Made by a program: the position numbers and the translations under genes. Below are positions 1-6,103 of a stretch of 6,115 bases of DNA, piece by piece. A model generated the notes under the pieces. That model saw only the letters and a program-made list of their open reading frames with translations. It was not told the origin of the DNA and did no database searches. Each line of letters begins with the position of its first letter. Position 1 is the stretch's first letter. The DNA comes from a bacterium (lineage in GTDB: Bacteria > Bacteroidota > Bacteroidia > Bacteroidales > Muribaculaceae): contig SFTJ01000098.1 of NCBI GenBank assembly GCA_004563195.1, positions 1 to 6,115 on the forward strand, in the 5' to 3' direction.

Positions 1-507
1 AACCGCCTGGTGTTTGTGATGGTGATGATAGTGATAGGTTTCAACCAAGCCATGCAACCCATAGCGGGCTATAACTACGGAGCCAATCAGATGCCGCGCG
101 TGATGCAAGCCTTCAAACTCACCGTGATAGCCGCAACGATGGTTACCACTACGTCTTTCCTGGTGTTTATGATTGGTGCCGACTATGTGGTGCGAGCATT
201 TACCACCGATAGCCGTTTGGCGCAACTCTCAGCCGATGGTTTGCGCATAGTGGTATTGGTGTTCCCGATAGTGGGTTTGCAAATGGTGGTGTCGAACTAT
301 TTTCAGAGCATCGGCAAGCCCGGCAAATCGATTATCCTCTCTATGTCGCGCCAAGTGCTGGTGCTGATACCGAGTTTGCTGATATTGCCAAACTTCTTTG
401 GTGTGGAAGGCGTGTGGTGGAGTATGCCGTTGAGCGATTTCATAGCCACAATGCTCGCCGTGGTGATGATGGCGATAGAAATCAGGCGCTATCGCGCATC
501 GGTATAA
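1..507 (+). CDS. MATE family efflux transporter, C-terminal part (5'-truncated by window edge)
   Basis: This is the C-terminal 168 residues of a multidrug and toxic compound extrusion (MATE) transporter, an inner-membrane antiporter that exchanges Na+ or H+ for cationic drugs and metabolites. The frame is open from base 1 (Asn-Arg-Leu before the first Val), so the true start lies outside the window. MATE proteins are usually about 450 residues, so some 280 are missing. The sequence shows the family's second-half signature, a QPxxGYNYGA motif at window residues 19-28, followed by Arg33 and a run of hydrophobic segments (about 41-60, 80-100, 112-130, 138-157). The segment FQSIGKPGKS (about 97-106) is also typical. 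The protein ends in a short basic tail (IRRYRASV) and a TAA stop. The next gene converges on it from the minus strand across 121 bp. Substrate cannot be told from this half; an MepA-like subgroup is possible. Family call is from recalled motifs, not a search. Confidence 0.92.
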   Translation, partial: NRLVFVMVMIVIGFNQAMQPIAGYNYGANQMPRVMQAFKLTVIAATMVTTTSFLVFMIGADYVVRAFTTDSRLAQLSADGLRIVVLVFPIVGLQMVVSNYFQSIGKPGKSIILSMSRQVLVLIPSLLILPNFFGVEGVWWSMPLSDFIATMLAVVMMAIEIRRYRASV

Positions 508-542
508 TCTTGGGCAGGCATCCCCGCATCAGGTAGGGGCTT

Positions 543-585
543 GTCAGACCAGTCGGACAGGTCAGACCGGTCAGACAGGTCGGAC
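543..585. repeat. Degenerate 9-bp tandem repeat (GTCRGAC + 2 nt), about 4.8 copies
   Basis: Successive units are GTCAGACCA (543), GTCGGACAG (552), GTCAGACCG (561), GTCAGACAG (570) and a partial GTCGGAC (579). Each core is an odd-length imperfect palindrome, GTC-R-GAC, so both strands carry nearly the same motif. The centre GACCGGTC (565-572) is a perfect 8-bp palindrome. The array lies in the gap between the convergent MATE and lipoprotein genes. It is not a multiple of a coding pattern of either neighbour. Read as protein it gives Ser-Asp-Arg/Gln repeats, which I take as spurious. Function unknown; a structured 3' end, a protein-binding array or a dispersed genomic repeat are all possible. 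Confidence 0.85.
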
Positions 586-628
586 GATTACGACTTTATG
601 GTGGAAAATCACGCTTTTTGCTGCTTTA

Positions 629-2716
629 TCAGAAGCGTATGCGTTGATTGTTACCGCCGAGGCTGTTACGGGCGTCGTTGTATTTGTTGCCTGTATAGTT
701 GTTTTGTTGGGTATTGTTCCAAGGGTCTTCATCGTCATCTTCGTCCTCGTTGCTATTCTTTTTGTCGCGTTTCATCTTTTGAAGACGCTTGATATCGGCT
801 TGCGAACGGTTCTTCTTGATGTCGAACGGTTTTTGCTTGTCGATGGCGGTTTCGTAGATGTTCCAAGTCTGTTCGTTGTCCCAATTTTTGCGGAGCAAAA
901 TCTTGTTCGGGAAGTAGTAGACCTCTTCGGGCTGCCGGTGCAGGGCATAGTTGCCTGTATCCCACTTGCCGTTGCCGTTGGTGTCGAGAATAATGCGAGC
1001 ATAGTAGGTGCCCGGGCGTACATTCTCGAGAGCGGCAGTGCCGTCCTTAACCGTAGCCGACAGCACCACCTTATCGTTGCTGTCGAGGAGTTCCACGAAT
1101 GCACTATCGGTGACATTTACAAGCATATACAGATTGGCATATTCTTCGAGCGAAGGAACGGTGAGTTCTGCTTTTATGGGTTTGTTAGGACGCCCGTAGC
1201 AGTCGTAAATCGATAGCGAATCAATCTCGATGCGATACATAGATCCCGCATCGAACGGATAGATAAAGTGGTATTTCATATTCGATACCGAGTCGAAAGG
1301 CACCAACTTTTTTGCGCGAGTAGACGGTTGCCACAGAGTGTCGTCGGGCTCTTTCTCGAAGATGTGGAATGCCCGCAGGTCGATGGTGTCGATGGGCGTT
1401 TCGAAGGTGATGGGAAGCGGTTTGCCGTAGTCGATGTTCTGCTCAATCTTCATGGAAAGAGTGGGAATGCTGTCGAACATACTTGCAGGCTTTTCCGAAG
1501 GCTTTGTGTCGCCGTCTTTATCCGGTTTTCCCACAGACGTGATTTTTCCCAGTAAGTTTTTGCCTTTATTGTCGGAATCATCTTTGTCGGCTTTCTTCTT
1601 TTTGTCGGCTTTGTGACGGAAGAAGAAATTAATGGTGTCGGTGGTCATGACGAGGTTGTCGAGCGAGTCGCTGATGAGGTAATGAGCCTCCACGAGCACC
1701 GAGTCGCTCTTGATGAGAGCGCTGTCGGTGAGCCAATAGAACAGCGAATCGTTGTCGGGAGTTCGCTCCAGGCGATACCAGTCGGGGCGTGTGGCGGTGG
1801 GTTTCAGCAGGCGTAGGTCGGGCAACGTGTCGACCGGAGCCGAGAACTTGATGTGAAGTTTATTGTCGACGGGGCGCTCGGTCTTTTTGAGGTAGAGCGA
1901 GCTGTATTGCTCGTTGAACATGCAGAGCAACAGGTCGTTAGGCGTAAACACAGTGTGCACGCCCGGCATGATGGTGTCGATTTCGCCGTTGAACTTAAAT
2001 ACGGTGTCGGTGGTTTCGCGTTGGTGGCTCGAGGGGATGATAATCTCGTCGATAAAAGCCATGTCCTCGTTGCGCGAGAAAGTGTAGTTGCCGTCCATAT
2101 CTTTCAGTCCGAAGAGATGATAGCTGCCCGGCTTCATATTGCGGATGGTGAATTGTCCGTAATCGTTGGTTCGAGCAATGCGAGTGAGCGGAATGGAAGA
2201 GAAAGCCGAGTCATTGAGATTCTCGTGAATGCCCACTATTATGCCCTGCATCGGTTCCAAGTCGCTTGCGCGGAGCATAATGCCCGACACCTGAAGCGAA
2301 TCGATGCTGTCGCCGGTGGAGAAAGCGAAAGCAAAGTCGTTGAGCGGATTGCTCTCGTTGTTGTCCTGAATAGCGTCGGCAAAGTCGATGCAATAGGTGG
2401 TGTTAGGCAACAGCGTGTCGCGGAGTTCTACCGAAACGCTTTTGCCGTTAGCGCGAATGATGGGCATATTTTTTTGCGCCGGCGATACCACCACCTTGGT
2501 GGTTTGGTCCTTGAGTTGGATATACTCGTTGAAATTGATGGTAATCTTGCTACCGCTGAAGTTGAGTTGGTTGGGTTCAGGGTTGCTGCTCACATACACG
2601 GGCGGAGTTTCGTCGCGAGGGCCACCCGAGGGACGCCCGATGTTGGCGCACGACACGAGCACCGAAGCTATCAATGCCAAGAGGATGAAATATGCTGTAT
2701 TATTATTTGCTTTCAC
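629..2716 (-). CDS. Ig-like domain lipoprotein of Bacteroidota, function unknown
   Basis: A predicted 695-residue secreted lipoprotein with no known function. The GTG start at 2716 gives a short N-terminus (Lys2), a hydrophobic core (about 8-21) and a lipobox LVSC with the lipidated Cys23. The residues after it (ANIGRPSGGPRDETPP) match the conserved start of a Bacteroidota 'Ig-like domain-containing protein' family as I recall it. Residues about 38-134 resemble an SbsA-type Ig-like domain (Big_5), ending in the typical AFAFSTGD. Residues about 142-215 look like a carboxypeptidase-regulatory/transthyretin-like beta-sandwich (YGQFTIRNMKPGSYHLFGLKD, 186-206). A Lys/Asp-rich linker spans 367-411. 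A second such fold precedes DTNGNGKWDTGNY (578-590), whose D578, N580, N582 and D586 spacing resembles a calcium loop. The tail from 634 is highly charged, with an acidic run at 657-664, then Asn/Gln-rich. An in-frame GTG at 2884 would add 56 residues but bury the signal peptide and start upstream of the likely promoter. The stop is TGA. It is divergent from secDF and appears monocistronic. Confidence 0.88.
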   Translation of the reverse strand: MKANNNTAYFILLALIASVLVSCANIGRPSGGPRDETPPVYVSSNPEPNQLNFSGSKITINFNEYIQLKDQTTKVVVSPAQKNMPIIRANGKSVSVELRDTLLPNTTYCIDFADAIQDNNESNPLNDFAFAFSTGDSIDSLQVSGIMLRASDLEPMQGIIVGIHENLNDSAFSSIPLTRIARTNDYGQFTIRNMKPGSYHLFGLKDMDGNYTFSRNEDMAFIDEIIIPSSHQRETTDTVFKFNGEIDTIMPGVHTVFTPNDLLLCMFNEQYSSLYLKKTERPVDNKLHIKFSAPVDTLPDLRLLKPTATRPDWYRLERTPDNDSLFYWLTDSALIKSDSVLVEAHYLISDSLDNLVMTTDTINFFFRHKADKKKKADKDDSDNKGKNLLGKITSVGKPDKDGDTKPSEKPASMFDSIPTLSMKIEQNIDYGKPLPITFETPIDTIDLRAFHIFEKEPDDTLWQPSTRAKKLVPFDSVSNMKYHFIYPFDAGSMYRIEIDSLSIYDCYGRPNKPIKAELTVPSLEEYANLYMLVNVTDSAFVELLDSNDKVVLSATVKDGTAALENVRPGTYYARIILDTNGNGKWDTGNYALHRQPEEVYYFPNKILLRKNWDNEQTWNIYETAIDKQKPFDIKKNRSQADIKRLQKMKRDKKNSNEDEDDDEDPWNNTQQNNYTGNKYNDARNSLGGNNQRIRF

Positions 2717-2802
2717 TGCAGTAAAAAAAGATGATAAAAAATAGTTGGCAACTAATTCTGTGGCAAGTGCGCCCCAAAGGCACAGCGAGCCATAACAGGG
2801 TG

Positions 2803-2833
2803 TAAAGATACAAAAAAGTGCGATTATGGCAAA
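2803..2833 (-). promoter_or_regulatory. Candidate Bacteroidota-type promoter for the lipoprotein gene
   Basis: Read on the minus strand this is TTTG (2833-2830), exactly 19 nt of spacer, then TATCTTTA (2810-2803). The Bacteroidota primary sigma factor consensus is TTTG near -33 and TAnnTTTG near -7 with about 19 nt between; only the last base of the -7 box differs. Transcription would begin near 2796-2797, giving a leader of about 80 nt before the GTG at 2716. That start also lies inside the longer alternative reading frame and so argues against it. Prediction by eye only. Confidence 0.6.
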
Positions 2834-3035
2834 ATGCCGATGGCTAAAGCCGCTGAAAAGCAATAAAAGAGTGCGAAAATCCACGCGGATTGAGGCGTAG
2901 GCACTATCAAGGCAATATAGAGATAAATGGGAAACAAAATAGTGACATTAAGGGCTGTGATAGTGCTTGATAGGCAAAAAATGACGATAAAAACCACCTT
3001 TTATACCTTATTTTAAAGGAAAACGGGCTGAAATA

Positions 3036-3066
3036 TTTTCCACTTGAATAATTTGATGTATATTTG
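3036..3066 (+). promoter_or_regulatory. Candidate Bacteroidota-type promoter for secDF
   Basis: The -7 box TATATTTG (3059-3066) matches TAnnTTTG in every fixed position. A weaker -33 box, TTTT at 3036-3039 (consensus TTTG), lies 19 nt upstream. Transcription would begin near 3072, giving a leader of about 60 nt that is A-rich and has no Shine-Dalgarno sequence. No other full -7 match was seen on this strand between 2717 and 3132. Confidence 0.65.
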
Positions 3067-3132
3067 CATTTTGAAATCAAATGCTAACAAAATTAGTAAT
3101 ATAAAAATAAACAAAAAAATTAAAACAAACTC

Positions 3133-6018
3133 ATGCAAAGTAAAGGTTTTATTAGAGTCATTACTGCTTGCTTGGTTTTAGTATGTATCTTCTATTTATC
3201 GTTCTCATTTGTGTCGAATCACTATGAGAACAAGGCGGTGGAATTTGCACAGGCAATGTCGAAAACCACCGACGTATCGAACGATGCATATAAGACATAC
3301 TACAAGTCGTATATCGACTCTATTGCAAATGAGAAAGTGTATCTCAATTGGCGCACTTTCCAAGAAGTGAGAGAGATGGAGCTTGGCCTCGGTCTTGACT
3401 TGAAGGGTGGTATGAACGTAACACTTCAGATTTCGGTACCCGACATTTTGAAAGCATTGTCAGGCCATAATCCCGATGCTAAGTTTAACAGAGCAATTGC
3501 CATCACCGACTCATTGCATCGCGATGAAAAGGACTATGTAGCGGCATTTGTTAGCGAATACAAGAAGATTGGCGACGGCAGCCTCAGCCAGATTTTCCGC
3601 AATGTGGAAAAGGTGAAGCACGGCATGACCGACGACCAAGTAGCCGAAATATTGAAAGAAGAAGTAGGCTCGATGGTCGACAATTCTTATAATGTACTTC
3701 GTACACGTATCGACGGATTTGGTGTGGTAGCTCCCAACATTCAAAAGCTCGAAAACACCGGTCGCATACTTCTCGAACTTCCGGGTATCAAGGAGCCCGA
3801 ACGCGTGCGCAAGCTACTCCAAGGTTCGGCCAACCTCGAATTTTATGAAACCTATACAATCAGCGAATTGCAGAACCAGTTGGCATCGTTGAGCGCAGCA
3901 GCTGCATCGGCAAACGCAGCACCTGCCGACACCACAGCAGCACCTGCCGACAGCGCAGCCGTAGCCGCTCCAAAGGAAGCTACACGCACACTTGCCGATA
4001 TGCTTTGGGCAAATGGTCAGATGGGTGGTCCGGTTATCGGTACCGTTCACGTGCAAGATACAGCAGCAGTAAATGCTATTATGCATTCGGCTGAAGCACG
4101 CCGCTTGCTTCCTACCAACTTGAAGGCATGCTGGTCGGTAAAGGCACTCGATGAAAAGGGTCGCTTCTTCAACCTCGTGGCATTGAAGACCAACCAAGGT
4201 CGTCCGGCACTTGGCGGTGATGTAGTGGTAGACGCATCGAGCGACTACGAAAACTTGCAAGGTAACGTAGTGTCGATGACAATGAACGACACAGGCGCAC
4301 GTCAATGGGCACGCGTAACTCAGCAGAACCTCAACAAGTCGGTGGCAATCGTACTCGACGATCAAGTTTATTCATATCCAAATGTAAACAGCGTAATCGA
4401 AGGCGGACGCTCACAGATTACCGGTAACTTCACACCCGAAGAAGCCAAGGACTTGGCCAACGTGCTTAAGAGCGGTAAGATGGCAGCACGCGTGAATATC
4501 GCAAGCGAAAGCGTGATAGGTCCGTCGCTCGGTCAAGAATCAATCGAAGCCGGATTCTGGTCGTTCATCGTAGCTCTCGTGCTCTTGGTAATCTTCATGT
4601 ATGTAGGTTACGGCTTTGCACCGGGTTGCGTGGCTAACCTCGGTTTGCTCCTCAACTTGTTCTTCACATTGGGTATCTTGGCATCGTTCCAAGCAGTGCT
4701 TACCCTTCCGGGTATAGCAGGTATCGTGCTTACCTTGGGTACAGCAGTAGATGCCAACGTGCTTATCTTTGAGCGTACCAAGGAAGAGCTTCGTGCCGGC
4801 AAGGGCGTAAAGGCAGCCGTAGCCGATGGTTACAAGAATGCATTCTCGGCAATCTTCGACTCAAACTTGACTTCGGTTATCACCGGTATCATCTTGTTCT
4901 TTAACGGTTCGGGTCCAATCAAGGGCTTCGCTACCACATATATTATAGGTATAGCATGCTCGTTCTTCACAGCCGTGTTTGCAACACGCCTCGTGATGGA
5001 ATGGATTATCTCTAAGCCTAAGTTCCAAAACATCACATTCAACACCTCAATCTCGCGTAAGTGGTTCCAAGGCGCCAACTTCGACTTTATCGGCAACCGC
5101 AAGCGCAACTGGACAGTGGTAGGTGCAATCGTGGTAGTGGCAGGCATCTTGCTTGCAGTACGTGGCTTGAGCATGGGTATCGACTTCTCAGGTGGTCGCA
5201 ACTATGTAATCCAATTCCCGCAAGAAGTGAGCACAGTGGCATTGCAAGAAAAGCTTCAAGCTAAGTTCGGCGATGCAAATGTTAAGGTAATCACCATCGA
5301 TAACGAAACCAAGGTTCGCGTATCGACCAACTATAAGATTGATGTAAACGATCCTAACCTCGACGACGAAATAGCAGGCTTGCTCTACGAAGGTTGCAAG
5401 GAAGAACTCCAAGGCATGTCGGTAGAAGACTTCAGCCAGTCGAACGAAGAAGTGGGTATCGTACAATCTGAAAAGGTAGGTCCAAGCATCGCAGGCGACA
5501 TGACACGCGAAGCAGTATGGGCAGTAATCTTCTCGCTCATCGCTATGGCACTCTACATCTTGCTCCGCTTCCGCAACATCGCCTTCTCAATAGGCGCACT
5601 TGCAGCAGTAGCATTCACAGCATTCGTTATCATCGGCATCTATGGCTTGTATGGCTTGTTCCCATTCTCTATGGAAATCGACCAAACATTCATCGCTGCT
5701 ATCTTGACCGTAATCGGTTATCAAGTGAACGATACTGTGGTGGTATTCGACCGTGTACGTGAAACTCGCACACTCTATCCAAAGCAAGATATGATGGTGG
5801 CATTCAACAATGCATTGAATAGCACATTGGCTCGTACAATGATGACATCGTTGAGTACATTGCTCGTGTTGGTGGTAATCTTCATCCTCGGTGGAGAATC
5901 TATCCGCAGCTTCGTATTTGCAATGTTGCTCGGTGTAATCATCGGTACTTGTGCATCGCTCTTCATCGCTGCTCCTACAGCCTATGCATTGGCAGGCCGC
6001 AAGCAAGCTAAGAAGTAA
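3133..6018 (+). CDS. secDF: Protein translocase subunit SecDF (SecD-SecF fusion)
   Basis: A complete 961-residue fused SecD-SecF, the inner-membrane accessory of the SecYEG translocon that uses the proton gradient to pull preproteins into the periplasm. SecD half: TM1 at about 6-28, GLDLKGGMN (87-95), the periplasmic P1 region with LRTRIDGFGV (189-198) and GRILLELPGI (211-220), LDDQVYSYP (408-416) and VIGPSLGQESI (461-471), then TM2-TM6 (about 475-621). TM4 carries VDANVLIFERTKEEL with Asp540. SecF half: it begins at FDFIGNR (650-656), then TM7, GIDFSGG (682-688), the P4 domain, SEKVGPSIAGDM (779-790), and TM8-TM12. NDTVVVFDR (866-874) holds Asp867; Arg901 and Thr905 follow in TM11. By motif, Asp540, Asp867, Arg901 and Thr905 correspond to D340, D637, R671 and T675, the proton-path residues recalled from Thermus SecDF. 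An Ala/Pro-rich insert lies at 254-284. The ATG at 3133 directly precedes TM1. Codon use is strongly biased, as in a well-expressed gene. Confidence 0.98.
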   Translation: MQSKGFIRVITACLVLVCIFYLSFSFVSNHYENKAVEFAQAMSKTTDVSNDAYKTYYKSYIDSIANEKVYLNWRTFQEVREMELGLGLDLKGGMNVTLQISVPDILKALSGHNPDAKFNRAIAITDSLHRDEKDYVAAFVSEYKKIGDGSLSQIFRNVEKVKHGMTDDQVAEILKEEVGSMVDNSYNVLRTRIDGFGVVAPNIQKLENTGRILLELPGIKEPERVRKLLQGSANLEFYETYTISELQNQLASLSAAAASANAAPADTTAAPADSAAVAAPKEATRTLADMLWANGQMGGPVIGTVHVQDTAAVNAIMHSAEARRLLPTNLKACWSVKALDEKGRFFNLVALKTNQGRPALGGDVVVDASSDYENLQGNVVSMTMNDTGARQWARVTQQNLNKSVAIVLDDQVYSYPNVNSVIEGGRSQITGNFTPEEAKDLANVLKSGKMAARVNIASESVIGPSLGQESIEAGFWSFIVALVLLVIFMYVGYGFAPGCVANLGLLLNLFFTLGILASFQAVLTLPGIAGIVLTLGTAVDANVLIFERTKEELRAGKGVKAAVADGYKNAFSAIFDSNLTSVITGIILFFNGSGPIKGFATTYIIGIACSFFTAVFATRLVMEWIISKPKFQNITFNTSISRKWFQGANFDFIGNRKRNWTVVGAIVVVAGILLAVRGLSMGIDFSGGRNYVIQFPQEVSTVALQEKLQAKFGDANVKVITIDNETKVRVSTNYKIDVNDPNLDDEIAGLLYEGCKEELQGMSVEDFSQSNEEVGIVQSEKVGPSIAGDMTREAVWAVIFSLIAMALYILLRFRNIAFSIGALAAVAFTAFVIIGIYGLYGLFPFSMEIDQTFIAAILTVIGYQVNDTVVVFDRVRETRTLYPKQDMMVAFNNALNSTLARTMMTSLSTLLVLVVIFILGGESIRSFVFAMLLGVIIGTCASLFIAAPTAYALAGRKQAKK
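3916..3952 (+). repeat. In-frame 21-nt direct repeat in the SecD P1 Ala/Pro-rich insert
   Basis: The 16-nt string GCAGCACCTGCCGACA occurs at 3916-3931 and again at 3937-3952, a period of 21 nt or seven residues. It encodes two copies of an Ala-Ala-Pro-Ala-Asp unit around residues 262-273 of SecDF. It lies within a low-complexity Ala/Pro/Thr/Ser stretch (254-284) in the periplasmic domain, most likely a flexible surface loop. The near identity at DNA level suggests a recent slippage or duplication. Confidence 0.85.
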
Positions 6019-6050
6019 GCAATAAGCTGAAATAATATTAAGATAAAAGG

Positions 6051-6085
6051 TTGCGCTCCAATTTTCATTGGGGCGCAATTTTTTT
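6051..6085 (+). terminator. Intrinsic terminator of secDF
   Basis: The arms TTGCGCTCCAAT (6051-6062) and ATTGGGGCGCAA (6067-6078) form a 12-bp stem with one U-G wobble, closed by the tetraloop TTTC. Seven T residues follow (6079-6085). The stem starts 33 nt after the secDF stop codon, so secDF appears to end its transcript here. Confidence 0.92.
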
Positions 6086-6090
6086 CGTAG

Positions 6091-6103
6091 GCGGCTGCGC
6101 CGC
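6091..6103. repeat. Short GC-rich palindrome after the terminator
   Basis: GCGGC-TGC-GCCGC is a perfect 5-bp inverted repeat with a 3-nt centre, in otherwise AT-rich intergenic DNA and only 5 nt past the terminator T-run. The window ends 12 bases later, so whether it belongs to a longer or dispersed repeat, or to the next gene's leader, cannot be seen. Confidence 0.55.

Larger units (their letters stand above)
2717..3132. other. Divergent intergenic region between lipoprotein gene and secDF
   Basis: This 416-bp non-coding stretch separates the two start codons. It holds one candidate promoter facing each gene (2803-2833 leftward, 3036-3066 rightward). Its centre, 2834-3035, shows no gene, RNA gene or convincing small ORF; the only structure I see there is a 9-bp inverted repeat (2901-2909 with 2958-2966). 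The right end, about 3080-3132, is strongly A-rich with no Shine-Dalgarno sequence, as is normal for leaders in Bacteroidota. The gap is longer than two simple promoters require, so it has room for regulatory sites that I cannot identify. Confidence 0.8.

Noticed and set aside
594..620. Possible terminator around GTGGAAAATCAC followed by CTTTTTG
   Set aside because: The stem is only three base pairs (GTG/CAC), too weak to support.
541..792. Plus-strand open frame starting with Ser-Asp-Gln/Arg repeats
   Set aside because: It starts at a TTG inside the GTC repeat, and most of it lies antisense to the 3' end of the lipoprotein gene. The peptide is Cys-rich and patternless after the repeat.
644..1216. 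190-codon plus-strand open frame with a hydrophobic start
   Set aside because: Antisense to the lipoprotein's C-terminal half. The Val/Ile-rich start mirrors the Asp/Asn-rich codons of the charged tail on the other strand.
1853..2734. 293-codon plus-strand open frame
   Set aside because: It lies wholly antisense to the lipoprotein gene, and its composition follows from that gene's codon bias. The minus-strand frame has a signal peptide and domain motifs; this one has none.
2767..2783. Hairpin in the lipoprotein leader (GTGC...GCAC)
   Set aside because: Four base pairs plus mismatches. No match to a riboswitch or leader that I recognise.
2717..2884. N-terminal 56-residue extension of the lipoprotein from the GTG at 2884
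   Set aside because: It would place the signal peptide and lipobox in the interior, and it starts upstream of the best promoter match.
2981..3016. 11-codon open frame (ATG at 2981) as a possible secDF leader peptide
   Set aside because: It ends well upstream of the predicted secDF promoter at 3036-3066, so it would not be on the secDF transcript.
5587..6078. 163-codon minus-strand open frame, rich in Cys and His
   Set aside because: Antisense to conserved SecF transmembrane helices and starting in the terminator hairpin. The composition is what reverse-complemented membrane-helix codons give.
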